A stretch of 64,000 nucleotides of DNA from JBFXCS01 sp050181915 (GCA_050181915.1 JBFXCS010000002.1:186001-250000), one strand, 5' to 3'. Shown: positions 50,862-60,036, counted from the first letter of the stretch. The notes: generated by a model from the letters alone, not told the origin. A program made the numbers and translations.

Positions 50862-51962
50862 GTGCCGTCGTCGATCTCCTTCGCCCGCGGAGCCCCGTGC
50901 CCTGAGGCCCTCGCGTCCGATCTGATCGCGGAATGCACCCGCGCCGCCCTCGAGGCGGACGGGGTGCGCGTGCTGTCGTACGGCACCGGCAACGGCTACC
51001 CGCCGCTGCGCGAGCTGCTGGCCGCCGAGCACGGCGTCGGCGCCGATCAGGTGCTGGTGACGAACGGATCGCTGCAGGGATTCGTGTTCCTGCTCGACTC
51101 GCTCCTGTCGCCCGGCGACCGGGTCGCGGTCGAGGCGCCCACCTACGACCGGGCGCTGCTGCAGCTGAAGCTGCACGGCATGGAGATCCAGTCGATCCCG
51201 GTGGACGATGACGGCCTGATCGTCGAGGCGCTGGCCGAGGAGTGCGCCGCCGGGCGCGTGCCGCGGCTGCTCTACACGATCCCCAACTTCCAGAACCCGT
51301 CGGGCGCCACCCTCTCGGCCGAGCGGCGCGGCGCCCTCATCGAGCTGGCCGACCGCCACGACATCCTGCTGCTCGAGGACGATCCCTACGGGAAGCTGCG
51401 CTTCGAGGGCGAGGCCATCCCGGGGCTGTGGCAGCAGGCCCGGCCGGGGCGGGTGCTGTTCACCTCGTCGTTCTCGAAGACCGTCGCGCCGGGCCTGCGG
51501 GTGGGCTACCTCGTGGCGCCCAAGGACATCGCGGGCACGCTCACGGCGGCCGCGTCGCGCACCTACATCTCGCCCGCCCTGCTCGCCGAGGCCGCGCTGG
51601 CCAACCTCATCGAGGGCGGCCACCTGCCGGGCAACATCGCCCGCGTCACCGCCCTGATGAAGGAGCGCCGCGACGCGATGACCGCCGGCATCCGGCAGCA
51701 CATGCCGGAGGGCACGCGGTACACGCCGCCGGCCGGCGGGTTCTTCAGCTGGGTGGAGCTGCCCGAGGGCCTGTCGGCCGACGAGCTGTTCGCCCCCGCG
51801 GCCGATGCCGGCGTCTCGTACGTGAAGGGCACCGACTGCGTCCTCGCGGGCGGCGAGCGGACCCTCCGGCTCGCCTACAGCGGAGTGAGCCCGGCGGAGA
51901 TCGAGGAGGGCATGGAGCGGCTCGGCGCGGTCTTCCGCGCGGCCGCACCCGCTCCCGCCTGA
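50862..51962 (+). CDS. PLP-dependent class I/II aminotransferase
   Basis: A 366-residue fold-type I aminotransferase of the MocR-like/2-aminoadipate type, without the GntR N-terminal domain. It has SYGTGNGYPPLRELLAAEHG, VTNGSLQGFVFLLDSLLSPG, YTIPNFQNPSG, LLLEDDPYGKLRF and the PLP lysine in TSSFSKTVAPGLRVGYLVAP. It transfers amino groups between an amino acid and 2-oxoglutarate; aromatic, aminoadipate and branched-chain substrates are all possible. It lies 3 bases before the LapA-like gene. Confidence 0.9.
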   Translation: MPSSISFARGAPCPEALASDLIAECTRAALEADGVRVLSYGTGNGYPPLRELLAAEHGVGADQVLVTNGSLQGFVFLLDSLLSPGDRVAVEAPTYDRALLQLKLHGMEIQSIPVDDDGLIVEALAEECAAGRVPRLLYTIPNFQNPSGATLSAERRGALIELADRHDILLLEDDPYGKLRFEGEAIPGLWQQARPGRVLFTSSFSKTVAPGLRVGYLVAPKDIAGTLTAAASRTYISPALLAEAALANLIEGGHLPGNIARVTALMKERRDAMTAGIRQHMPEGTRYTPPAGGFFSWVELPEGLSADELFAPAADAGVSYVKGTDCVLAGGERTLRLAYSGVSPAEIEEGMERLGAVFRAAAPAPA

Positions 51963-51965
51963 TCC

Positions 51966-52238
51966 ATGGCCGATGAACCCGAGCGCCCGGAGCAGAACCG
52001 GGACGGGTTCGACGAGCGGGACGCGCGACGCCTGGCGATCGTGGGCGGGCTCGTGCTGGTGGGCAGCCTGGTGCTGGTCTTCATCGTGGAGAACAGCCGC
52101 CAGGTGCGGGTCTCGTTCGTCTTCTTCTCGGCCGAGATCTCCCTGATCTGGATGATGGTGCTCTCGTTCGCCGCCGGCGCCGTCGCGGGCGTGCTCGGCA
52201 CGCGCTTCGTGAAGAAGCGCTGGTTCACGAAGGAGTAG
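51966..52238 (+). CDS. LapA-domain (DUF1049) small membrane protein
   Basis: A 90-residue protein with an acidic N-terminal tail, two membrane helices (LAIVGGLVLVGSLVLVFIVE and LIWMMVLSFAAGAVAGVLG), the linker NSRQVRVSFVFFSAEI typical of LapA, and a basic end KKRWFTKE. Its function in actinobacteria is not known. It starts 3 bases after the aminotransferase stop, so it is probably in the same transcript. Confidence 0.82.
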   Translation: MADEPERPEQNRDGFDERDARRLAIVGGLVLVGSLVLVFIVENSRQVRVSFVFFSAEISLIWMMVLSFAAGAVAGVLGTRFVKKRWFTKE

Positions 52239-52285
52239 CCGCACGCCGCGCCACGGCCGGCGTCATCGATCGGGAGGGCTCGGGT

Positions 52286-52316
52286 GGTGTCGGGCGGACA
52301 CGACCCGCCCGGCACC
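52286..52316. terminator. Bidirectional hairpin between the LapA-like and malate dehydrogenase genes
   Basis: A 12-base stem with one G-T pair (52286-52297 with 52305-52316, 7-base loop) in the 101-base convergent gap. Confidence 0.6.
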
Positions 52317-52339
52317 AGCCCGGCACCACCCCGGAAGCA

Positions 52340-53338
52340 CTAGCCCAGCAGGTCCTTGACCGTCTCGCGCTCCTCCACCAGCTCGGCGTTGGTCGCGGCG
52401 ATCTTGCCCTTCGCGAACTCGTCGTGGTCCCAGCCCTCGGTGACCACCTCGTAGGTGCCCGGCGCGGTGGTGCGCACCGGCACCGACGCCCAGACGCCCT
52501 CGTCGAAGCCGTAGGTGCCGTCCGAGCGCACGGCGATCGAGTGCACCTGCGGGCCCGGCGTGTGCAGCGAGCGCACGTGGTCGATGGCCGCGTTCGCCGC
52601 CGACGCCGCCGACGAGAGGCCGCGGGCCGCGATGATGGCGGCGCCGCGCTTGCCGACCGTGGGCAGGAAGTCGCCCTCCAGCCAGGCGTCGTCGCCGATC
52701 ACCTCTCGGGCCGGCCGGCCCGAGATGGTCGCGTTGGTGAAGTCGGCGAACATCGTCGGCGAGTGGTTGCCGAAGATGATGATGTTCTCGACCTCGGTGA
52801 CCGGGACGCCGGCCTTCTGGGCCAGCTGGGTCTGGGCGCGGTTCTGGTCGAGGCGCGTCATGGCGGTGAAGCGGTCCGACGGCAGCCGCTTCGCCTGGGC
52901 CGCGGCGATCATGCAGTTGGTGTTGCACGGGTTGCCGACCACGACGACGCGGGCGTCGTCGGACGCGACCTCGTCGATCGCGGCTCCCTGCTCGATGAAG
53001 ATCCTGCCGTTGTCCTTCAGCAGGTCGGCGCGCTCCATGCCCGGGCCGCGCGGCTTGCTGCCCACCAGGATCACCCAGTCGGCGTCGGCGAAGGCCTCGC
53101 GCGGGTCGCCCGAGAGCACCATGCCCTGCAGCAGCGGGAAGGCGCAGTCGTCGAGCTCCATCGCGACGCCCTTGAGCGCCTCCTGGACCTTGTCGATCGG
53201 CAGCTCCAGCAGCTGCAGGATGACCGGCTGGTCCTTGCCGAACGCCTCGCCGGCGGCGATGCGCGGCAGGATGCTGTAGCCGATCTGCCCGGCCGCCCCC
53301 GTGACGGCGACGCGCAGCGGCGCCTTGCCGGCGCTCAC
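52340..53338 (-). CDS. mdh: Malate dehydrogenase
   Basis: NAD-dependent malate dehydrogenase of 332 residues from GTG 53338, reading VAVTGAAGQIGYSILPRIAA (nucleotide fold). It has VGSKPRGPGMERADLL (substrate arginine), VVGNPCNTNCMIAA, TRLDQNRAQTQLA and the catalytic-histidine motif IFGNHSPTMFADF. This is the cytosolic/actinobacterial MDH subgroup. Its GTG overlaps the stop of the isocitrate dehydrogenase gene by four bases, so the two citric acid cycle enzymes are coupled. Confidence 0.95.
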   Translation of the reverse strand: MSAGKAPLRVAVTGAAGQIGYSILPRIAAGEAFGKDQPVILQLLELPIDKVQEALKGVAMELDDCAFPLLQGMVLSGDPREAFADADWVILVGSKPRGPGMERADLLKDNGRIFIEQGAAIDEVASDDARVVVVGNPCNTNCMIAAAQAKRLPSDRFTAMTRLDQNRAQTQLAQKAGVPVTEVENIIIFGNHSPTMFADFTNATISGRPAREVIGDDAWLEGDFLPTVGKRGAAIIAARGLSSAASAANAAIDHVRSLHTPGPQVHSIAVRSDGTYGFDEGVWASVPVRTTAPGTYEVVTEGWDHDEFAKGKIAATNAELVEERETVKDLLG

Positions 53339-54432
53339 GCGGTCACCTGGAGCTTCTCGACGAGGGCGTCGGCCACCTGGGAGGTGCCGACAGCCGTCGG
53401 ATCGTTGCGGTCGGGCTTCATGTCGTACGTCACGGACTTCCCTTCGCGGATCAGCTCCGCGATGGCGCCCTCCATCCGGTCGGCCGCGTCCTTCTCCTTC
53501 AGGTAGCGCAGCATCATGACGCCGGAGAGCATCATCGCGAGCGGGTTGACCTTGTTCTGCCCGGCGTACTTCGGCGCGCTTCCGTGGGTGGGCTCGAAGA
53601 GCGCCGCGTGGGTGCCGATGTTGGCGCCCGGAGCCACGCCGAGGCCGCCGACCAGCCCGGCGCCCAGGTCGCTGAGGATGTCCCCGTACAGGTTCGGGAG
53701 GACGATCACGTCGTACAGCTCGGGCTTCTGCACGAGCTGCATGCACATGTTGTCGACGATGCGCTCCTCGAACTCGATGTCCGGGTAGTCCTTCGCCACC
53801 TCGGTGGCGACGGCGAGCCAGAGGCCGTCGGTGTGCTTCATGATGTTGGCCTTGTGGACGGCCGTGACCTTCTTGCGGCCGTTCTCGACCGCGTAGTCGA
53901 AGGCGTACTTCACGATGCGCCGCGTCCCCTCGACCGAGATCGGCTTGATCGAGATGCCGGCGTGGTCGCGGATGCTGCTCGCCGCCCCGGGATCGAGCTC
54001 GGTGATCTTCTCGATCAGCGCGGCGGCCTCGGGCGTGTCCTTCTCGAACTCGACGCCCGCGTAAAGGTCCTCGGTGTTCTCGCGTACGATCACGAGATCG
54101 ATGTCGGTGTACCGGGATCGAACGCCCTCGTAGCTCTTGCACGGGCGCACGCACGCGTAGAGGTCGATCGCCTTGCGCAGCGCGACGTTCACGCTGCGGA
54201 AGCCGTGGCCGACCGGCGTGGTGATGGGGCCCTTGATGGCCACCTTGTTCCTCTTGATCGACTCGATGACCGAGTCCGGGAGGGGGGTGCCGGCCGTCTC
54301 CATGATGTCGACGCCCGCCTCCTGGACATCCCACTCGAAGTCCACCCCCGTGGCATCAAGAACGCGCTTGGTGGCCTCGGCGATCTCCGGGCCGGTGCCG
54401 TCTCCGGGAATGAACGTGACGCTGTGAGGCAC
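53335..54432 (-). CDS. icd: Isocitrate dehydrogenase, isocitrate/isopropylmalate dehydrogenase family
   Basis: A 365-residue decarboxylating dehydrogenase. It has VTFIPGDGTGPEIAEATKRV at the start, VRENTEDLYAG, VTAVHKANIMKHTDGLWL, LPNLYGDILSDLGAGLVGG and FEPTHGSAPKYAG. The lengths and motifs fit the NAD-dependent (eukaryote-like) subgroup; homoisocitrate or isopropylmalate activity is less likely next to mdh. I start at GTG 54432 because AAGGAG lies 8 bases upstream. A hairpin at 54467-54487 lies in its leader. Confidence 0.9.
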   Translation of the reverse strand: MPHSVTFIPGDGTGPEIAEATKRVLDATGVDFEWDVQEAGVDIMETAGTPLPDSVIESIKRNKVAIKGPITTPVGHGFRSVNVALRKAIDLYACVRPCKSYEGVRSRYTDIDLVIVRENTEDLYAGVEFEKDTPEAAALIEKITELDPGAASSIRDHAGISIKPISVEGTRRIVKYAFDYAVENGRKKVTAVHKANIMKHTDGLWLAVATEVAKDYPDIEFEERIVDNMCMQLVQKPELYDVIVLPNLYGDILSDLGAGLVGGLGVAPGANIGTHAALFEPTHGSAPKYAGQNKVNPLAMMLSGVMMLRYLKEKDAADRMEGAIAELIREGKSVTYDMKPDRNDPTAVGTSQVADALVEKLQVTA

Positions 54433-54499
54433 GGGGTCGACTCCTTCGCGAGCTTCCTCTGAGGAACGGCCGCCAACCGGGCGGCCGCAAAACGAACGG

Positions 54500-54505
54500 A
54501 GCATA
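54500..54505 (-). promoter_or_regulatory. Candidate -10 hexamer TATGCT for icd-mdh
   Basis: On the minus strand TATGCT lies about 67 bases before the icd start. The leader then forms CGGCCGCC/GGCGGCCG (54467-54487). Confidence 0.35.
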
Positions 54506-54549
54506 CCTGACCTCCCCCGCCGCTCCCCCGCCCCGCCGTCATCCCCGGC

Positions 54550-56343
54550 TCAGCGCAGCGGCCAGGCCACCGGTATGAGCAGCACGCTGACCACGACCAT
54601 CGCGATCGCGAGGGGGAAGCCGAGGCGCGCGAAGTCGCCGAAGCGGTAGCCGCCGATGCCGTAGACCATCGTGTTGGTCTGGTATCCGATCGGGGTCAGG
54701 AACGACGAGGACGCCCCGATCGCCACCGCGAAGGCGAAGCCGCGGGGGTCGAGGCCGGCGGCCGACGCCGTGGCCATCGCGATCGGGAACATCAGCGCCG
54801 CGGCGGCGTTGTTGCTGATCATCTCGGTGACGATGATGGTGGCAAGGATCACGCCGAGCAGCAGGCCGCGGTCGCCCCAGGCCCCGAACGGCTCGACCAG
54901 TCCGTCGGCGAGGTCGGCGGCCAGCCCGCTCACCTCCATCGCCTTGCCCAGGCCGAAGCTCGCCGCGATCAGGACGATCACGTCCAGGTCGACCGCCTCG
55001 CGCGCCTCCGTGGGGGTCAGCACCCGCAGGGCCACGACCGCGAAGGCCGCCAGCAGGGCGGCGGTGAGGATGTCGAGCAGGCCGGTGCTCGCCACCACGA
55101 TCAGCCCCACCACCACCAGGGCCACGGGCAGCGCCTTCTCCTCGCGGGGCGGCGGGTCGCCGTCGAGCGGCGCCACGACCAGGAAGTCGCGGCGGTCGCG
55201 CGCGCGCAGGCGGAAGGCGGGGCCCGCCAGCACCAGCAGCACGTCCCCCGTGCGCAGGGGCACGTCGCCCAGCTTGCCGCCCACCCGCTCGTCGGCCCGG
55301 TGGATCGCGATCACCGATCCGCCGTAGCGGCCCCGGAACTCGGACTGCTTCAGGGTGGAGCCCACCAGCGCCGAGCCCGGCGCCACCACCGCCTCGTAGA
55401 GCCGGCGCTCCAGCGCCGAGCCGACCCCGGCGAAGTGACGCCCCTCGCTGGAGGCGAGCCCGCGGAGCCCCTGGAGGTCGAGCACGCGGGTGACGTTGCC
55501 GGCGAAGATCAGGCGGTCGCCCACCGACAGCACCTCGTCGGGGCGGACCGAGGTGATCAGGTTGCCGCCGCGCTCGAGCTCCACCAGGTAGACGCCCTGC
55601 AGGTTGCGCAGCCCGGCCTCGGCGATGCTGCGGCCCGCGACGCCGCCGGGGTCGGCGGTGACGACCATCTCCACCGTGAACTCGCGGGCGTCGTCGTCGA
55701 CGCCCTCGGCCGGCGCGCGCCGCACCGGCAGCAGGCGCGGCCCCAGCGCGATCATCAGCACCAGCGCGACGACCGCGAACGGCAGCCCCACCATGCCGAT
55801 CTCCCACAGGCCCATCGGCCTCTGGCCGGCGTCGTCCATCAGGCCCGACACCACCAGGTTGGTGGAGGTGCCGATGAGGGTGACCGTGCCGCCCACCACC
55901 GCCGCGAAGCTCACCGGCATCAGCAGCCGCGACGGCGAGCTGCCGTTGCGGCGGGCCCACGACAGCACGCTGGGGATCGCCATCGCCACGATCGGCGTGT
56001 TGTTGAGGAAGGCCGAGGCGGTGGCGGTGGGCACCGCCACCCGGGCCAGCGCGACGCGCTCCCCCACCGGCCCCTCGCGCGGCCCGCGGCGCGACAGCAG
56101 CGCCGCCCCGCGCTCGACCACCCTCGTGCGCCCCACCGCGGCGGCGACGACGTAGAGGGCGGCCACCGAGAGCGGCGCGGCGTTCGAGAAGCCCGACACC
56201 GCCTGGTCGACGTCGATCACCTGCGCCGCGAGCAGGGCGACGACCCCGCCCAGCACGGTGAGCGCCGGCGAGACCCGCTCGCTGACGAGCACCCCCAGCA
56301 CCAGCAGGCTGACGACCAGCACGATGACGGCGTCCACCGACAT
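54550..56343 (-). CDS. SLC13/DASS-family transporter with RCK_C domains
   Basis: A 597-residue membrane transporter of the divalent-anion:sodium symporter type. Membrane helices at both ends flank two TrkA-C-like regulatory domains (about residues 220-400: GVYLVELERGGNLI, SVGDRLIFAGNV, LRTGDVLLVLAG). The helical part has ASAFLNNTPIVAMAIPSVL, GTVTLIGTSTNLVVSG, MISNNAAAALMFPIAMATA and IGYQTNTMVYG, the paired SNT motifs of the family. Substrates may be dicarboxylates, sulfate or another anion. It lies between icd and sdh genes, which makes C4-dicarboxylates attractive. Confidence 0.88.
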   Translation of the reverse strand: MSVDAVIVLVVSLLVLGVLVSERVSPALTVLGGVVALLAAQVIDVDQAVSGFSNAAPLSVAALYVVAAAVGRTRVVERGAALLSRRGPREGPVGERVALARVAVPTATASAFLNNTPIVAMAIPSVLSWARRNGSSPSRLLMPVSFAAVVGGTVTLIGTSTNLVVSGLMDDAGQRPMGLWEIGMVGLPFAVVALVLMIALGPRLLPVRRAPAEGVDDDAREFTVEMVVTADPGGVAGRSIAEAGLRNLQGVYLVELERGGNLITSVRPDEVLSVGDRLIFAGNVTRVLDLQGLRGLASSEGRHFAGVGSALERRLYEAVVAPGSALVGSTLKQSEFRGRYGGSVIAIHRADERVGGKLGDVPLRTGDVLLVLAGPAFRLRARDRRDFLVVAPLDGDPPPREEKALPVALVVVGLIVVASTGLLDILTAALLAAFAVVALRVLTPTEAREAVDLDVIVLIAASFGLGKAMEVSGLAADLADGLVEPFGAWGDRGLLLGVILATIIVTEMISNNAAAALMFPIAMATASAAGLDPRGFAFAVAIGASSSFLTPIGYQTNTMVYGIGGYRFGDFARLGFPLAIAMVVVSVLLIPVAWPLR

Positions 56344-56447
56344 GGTCGCGGATCATGCCCGTGGCGGGCGTCGAACGGGTGCGAGGGACGCCGGAGGTCG
56401 CGACGAATGACCCCGTGTGCATGGGCGGGAGCCCCGGGTGGGTCGGG

Positions 56448-56453
56448 TAGAGT
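56448..56453 (+). promoter_or_regulatory. Candidate -10 hexamer TAGAGT for the sdh operon
   Basis: TAGAGT lies 33 bases before TTG 56487, in the divergent gap with the SLC13 gene. The G-rich stretch GGGGGGA serves as the ribosome-binding site. Confidence 0.35.
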
Positions 56454-56486
56454 CCGGGGACGACATGTCGACGGTTGGGGGGACAT

Positions 56487-58181
56487 TTGCTGAGCCATGA
56501 CGTCGTGGTGGTCGGCGCCGGACTCGCCGGCATGCGCGCCGCGATCGCCGCGCACGAGGCGGGGGCCGACGTGGCGCTGGTCACCAAGGTGCACCCGGTG
56601 CGCAGCCACTCGGGGGCCGCCCAGGGCGGCATCAACGCCGCGCTCGGCAACCAGACCGACGACCACCCCGACAACCACACCTTCGACACCGTCAAGGGCG
56701 CCGACTACATCGGCGATCAGGACGCGATCGAGATCCTGTGCGAGATGGCCCCCAGGGAGATCATCCAGCTGGAGCACTGGGGCGCGGTGTTCAGCCGCCA
56801 CGAGAGCACGGGCAAGATCGCGCAGCGGCCCTTCGGCGGCGCCGGCTTCCCCCGCACCTGCTACGCCGCCGACATCACCGGGCTCGTCATCCTGCACACG
56901 CTCTACACCGTGTGCGTGAAGTACGACATCCCGACCTACGAGGAGTGGTTCGTCACCGAGCTGGTGAAGGACTCGCACGGCGGCTGCTGCGGCGTCGTGG
57001 CCTACGACATGGTCCACGGGACGATCAGCACCATCGGCGCGAAGGCCGTGGTGCTCGCCACCGGCGGCGCCGGCCGCGTCTACCGGCCCTCCACCAACTC
57101 CCACTCGTCCACCGGCGACGGCATGGGCCTGGCCCTCGCGGCCGGCGTGCCGCTGAAGGACATGGAGTTCATGCAGTTCCACCCCACGACGCTCAACCCG
57201 AGCGGCGTGCTGGTGACGGAGGGCGCCCGCGGCGAGGGCGGCTACCTGCTCAACAGCGAGGGCGAGCGCTTCATGAGCAAGTACGCGCCCAACAAGCTGG
57301 AGCTCGCCTCGCGCGACGTGGTGTCGCGCTCCGAGGCCACCGAGATCCTCGAGGGCCGCGGCGTCAACGGCTCGGTGCTGCTCGATCTGCGCCACCTCGG
57401 CCGCGACAAGATCATGGAGCGCCTGCCGCAGATCCGCGAGCTGGCGATCGCCTTCGCCGGCGTCGACCCGATCGAGGCGCCCATCCCGATCCGCCCCGGC
57501 GCGCACTACCACATGGGCGGCGTGCACGTGGACAGCTGGGGCGCCGCCCCGCACATGCAGGGGCTGTTCGCCGCCGGCGAGTGCGCCTGCGTGTCGGTGC
57601 ACGGCGCGAACCGGCTGGGCGGCAACTCGCTGCTCGACGCCGTCGTGTTCGGCGCCCGCACCGGCCAGGCCGCGGCGCGCTACGCCACCGAGATCTTCAA
57701 CGGGCGGCCGATCGAGGCCTCCCCGGCGGCGGCGAGCGACTACGAGCGCACGCTCCGCGAGCTGCTCGACCGGCAGAACGGCCCGCAGCAGCACGAGCTG
57801 CGCGACGAGCTGGCGGACACGATGCAGGAGAAGGTGGGCGTGTTCCGCACCGAGTCCGAGCTGAAGGAGGCGCAGGCGACGGTCCAGGGCCTGCGCGAGC
57901 GCTTCAAGGGCGTGATCGTCACCGACAAGGGCAAGACCTTCAACCAGAGCCTCATCCACACCATCGAGACGGGCTACCTGCTCGACCTCGCCCAGACGAT
58001 GGTGGACGGGGCGATCGCCCGCACCGAGAGCCGCGGCGCGCACTCGCGCCTCGACTACCCGGAGCGCGACGACGAGAACTGGATGAAGCACACGTTGTCC
58101 TACCTGGAGGACGACCAGATCAGGCTCGACTACTCCGAGGTCACCATGACCAAGTACCAGCCCCAGGTGAGGACCTACTGA
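56487..58181 (+). CDS. sdhA: Succinate dehydrogenase flavoprotein subunit
   Basis: FAD-containing catalytic subunit of 564 residues that oxidises succinate to fumarate. It has a Rossmann start VVVVGAGLAGMRAAIAAHEA, the covalent FAD histidine H41 in VRSHSGAAQGGIN, FMQFHPTTLNPSGVLVTEGA and the active-site arginine region SVHGANRLGGNSLLDAVVFG. I take TTG 56487 because GGGGGG lies just upstream; TTG 56475 would add four residues. Its stop overlaps sdhB by one base. No membrane-anchor genes follow. Confidence 0.93.
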   Translation: MLSHDVVVVGAGLAGMRAAIAAHEAGADVALVTKVHPVRSHSGAAQGGINAALGNQTDDHPDNHTFDTVKGADYIGDQDAIEILCEMAPREIIQLEHWGAVFSRHESTGKIAQRPFGGAGFPRTCYAADITGLVILHTLYTVCVKYDIPTYEEWFVTELVKDSHGGCCGVVAYDMVHGTISTIGAKAVVLATGGAGRVYRPSTNSHSSTGDGMGLALAAGVPLKDMEFMQFHPTTLNPSGVLVTEGARGEGGYLLNSEGERFMSKYAPNKLELASRDVVSRSEATEILEGRGVNGSVLLDLRHLGRDKIMERLPQIRELAIAFAGVDPIEAPIPIRPGAHYHMGGVHVDSWGAAPHMQGLFAAGECACVSVHGANRLGGNSLLDAVVFGARTGQAAARYATEIFNGRPIEASPAAASDYERTLRELLDRQNGPQQHELRDELADTMQEKVGVFRTESELKEAQATVQGLRERFKGVIVTDKGKTFNQSLIHTIETGYLLDLAQTMVDGAIARTESRGAHSRLDYPERDDENWMKHTLSYLEDDQIRLDYSEVTMTKYQPQVRTY

Positions 58182-59131
58182 TGCCCGCGACCACGTTCGA
58201 CATCTTCCGGCTCCAGCCCGACGTCTCGGATGAGGCGTACCGGCAGTCGTTCGACCTGGAGCACGAGGAGGACCTCACGCTCCTGGACGCGATCCTGCGC
58301 CTCCAGAACGAGCAGGACGGCAGCCTGGCCGTCCGCTACTCCTGTCGCAGCGCGATCTGCGGGTCGTGCGCCTGCCGCGCGAACGGCAAGACCGTGCTGG
58401 CCTGCATGAGCCAGGTGCAGGACGTCAAGGAGGAGTTCGAGAGCGACACGATCACGGTCGATCCGATCGGCAACTTCCGCCCGATCAAGGACCTGATCGT
58501 CGACATGGACCCCTTCTGGCAGAAGTTCAAGTCGGTCAAGCCGTACCTCGTCCCCGACGGCCCCGCCCCCGAGAAGGAGCGGCTGGTGCCGAAGGAGGCG
58601 ATGGAGAAGATCTTCAAGGAGAGCGCCTGCATCCTCTGCGCGGCGTGCTACTCGGAGTGCAACTCCTTCGCCGCCGACGAGGAGTTCGTCGGCCCGGCCG
58701 CCCTGGCCTGGGGCTTCCGCTTCGCGGCCGACGAGCGCGACGGCCAGCGCAAGCAGCGCGCCAAGCTCTACACCGGCCAGCACGGCGTGTGGGACTGCAC
58801 CCGCTGCATGTACTGCAACGAGCGCTGCCCCAAGGGCGTCGACCCGCGCGACGCCATCGAGAAGCTGGGCGGCATCGCCTTCCAGGAGGGGCGCAGCATG
58901 AAGGACGCGGGCGCCCGCCACGCCAAGGCGTTCCTGCTCTCCATGCGCACCGGCGGCAAGCTCAACGAGACCGTCCTGGTGCCCTTCACCGACCCCGTCA
59001 AGGCTCACTTCGACCTCCCCTTCGCGCTCCAGATGCTGCGGCACGGCAAGGCTCCCTCGCCGATCCCGCACCGGATCAAGAAGCTCAAGGAGGTCCAGCA
59101 GCTGATGAAGAACGTCAAGGAGACGATCTGA
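58181..59131 (+). CDS. sdhB: Succinate dehydrogenase iron-sulfur subunit, 12-cysteine type
   Basis: A 316-residue electron-transfer subunit, longer than the usual 240-260 because of a C-terminal extension. The [2Fe-2S] ligands are C55, C60, C63 and C75. The second site is C150, C153, C156 and C160. The third is C206, C209, C212 and C216 (CTRCMYCNERCPKG). Ordinary SdhB has a three-cysteine [3Fe-4S] site here; the fourth cysteine predicts a second [4Fe-4S] cluster, as in archaeal type E enzymes. The ATG overlaps the sdhA stop, and its stop overlaps the next gene, by one base each. Confidence 0.92.
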   Translation: MPATTFDIFRLQPDVSDEAYRQSFDLEHEEDLTLLDAILRLQNEQDGSLAVRYSCRSAICGSCACRANGKTVLACMSQVQDVKEEFESDTITVDPIGNFRPIKDLIVDMDPFWQKFKSVKPYLVPDGPAPEKERLVPKEAMEKIFKESACILCAACYSECNSFAADEEFVGPAALAWGFRFAADERDGQRKQRAKLYTGQHGVWDCTRCMYCNERCPKGVDPRDAIEKLGGIAFQEGRSMKDAGARHAKAFLLSMRTGGKLNETVLVPFTDPVKAHFDLPFALQMLRHGKAPSPIPHRIKKLKEVQQLMKNVKETI

Positions 59132-60015
59132 TGGCCCGGCAGTTCGCCTACTACCCCGGGTGCATCGCCGAGTTCAGCTCGAAGGAGCTGAACGCGACGA
59201 CCCAGGCGCTGGCCCCGATGCTGGACATCGAGCTGCTGCCGCTGCCCGCCGCGACCTGCTGCGGCGCCGGCGACATCGCCGAGGCCAAGCCGAACCTCTA
59301 CCTCACGCTCAACGTCCGCATCCTCTCGCAGGCCGAGGAGATGGGCGTCGACGTGCTCACCATCTGCAACGTCTGCACGCTCAACCTGCGCCGGGCGAAC
59401 AAGATGGTGAGGGACGACCCGCGCCTGCTGGAGCAGGTCAACGAGGAGCTCGTCAAGGTCGGCGCCCGCCCCTACGAGGGCACGATCGACGTCACCCACC
59501 TGCTCTGGTACCTCGCCACCGAGGAGGGCCTCTCCCTGCTCGAGGCGCAGGGCCCGCGCGGCCTCAACGGCCTGCGCGTCGCCCCGTACTACGGCTGCCA
59601 GCTGCTGCGGCCGTCGTCGGTGATGGGCTTCGAGGACCCGGACCGGCCCCAGTCGCTCGAGCGCCTCATCGTCGCCCTGGGCGGCGAGGTCGCCGACTAC
59701 GAGGCCAAGACCAAGTGCTGCGGCTTCCCGATCATCCTGGCCCGCGAGCAGGTCGCCCTGAAGGAGTCGCACCAGGCGCTGTCGCAGTCGCGCGACGCCG
59801 GTGCCGACTGCATGGTGACGCCCTGCCCCCTGTGCCACCTGGCGATGGACGCCTACCAGCGCAAGGCCGAGGCGGCGAACGCGACCGAGTACAACATGCC
59901 GGTGCTGCACCTGCCGCAGCTCATCGGCCTGGCCCTCGGCCTCGACACCAAGATCATGGACTTCAAGCGCCACATGGTGCCGGTGACGCGCGTGCTGGAG
60001 ACCGTCGGGGTCTAG
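59131..60015 (+). CDS. CCG-domain (HdrB-like) third subunit of succinate dehydrogenase
   Basis: A 294-residue protein with two cysteine-rich CCG repeats: YYPGCIAE, TCCGAGD and CNVCTLN in the first half; YYGCQLLRPS, TKCCGFPII and CPLCHLAMD in the second. Such domains bind a special [4Fe-4S] cluster in HdrB and in the SdhE subunit of type E succinate:quinone reductases, where they replace the haem-bearing SdhC/D anchors in quinone interaction. (This SdhE is not the E. coli flavinylation factor.) It is coupled to sdhB (TGATG). No hydrophobic helices are seen, so binding to the membrane must be peripheral. Confidence 0.88.
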   Translation: MARQFAYYPGCIAEFSSKELNATTQALAPMLDIELLPLPAATCCGAGDIAEAKPNLYLTLNVRILSQAEEMGVDVLTICNVCTLNLRRANKMVRDDPRLLEQVNEELVKVGARPYEGTIDVTHLLWYLATEEGLSLLEAQGPRGLNGLRVAPYYGCQLLRPSSVMGFEDPDRPQSLERLIVALGGEVADYEAKTKCCGFPIILAREQVALKESHQALSQSRDAGADCMVTPCPLCHLAMDAYQRKAEAANATEYNMPVLHLPQLIGLALGLDTKIMDFKRHMVPVTRVLETVGV

Positions 60016-60030
60016 TGCCGTCGGGGGCGC

Positions 60031-60036
60031 TACCCT
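60031..60036 (+). promoter_or_regulatory. Candidate -10 hexamer TACCCT for leaderless glutaredoxin-like gene
   Basis: TACCCT ends 7 bases before GTG 60044. Confidence 0.35.

Noticed and set aside
60013..60024. TAGTGCCGT after the third sdh gene as a second copy of the MITE end
   Set aside because: Only nine bases match and there is no mate within the following kilobase.
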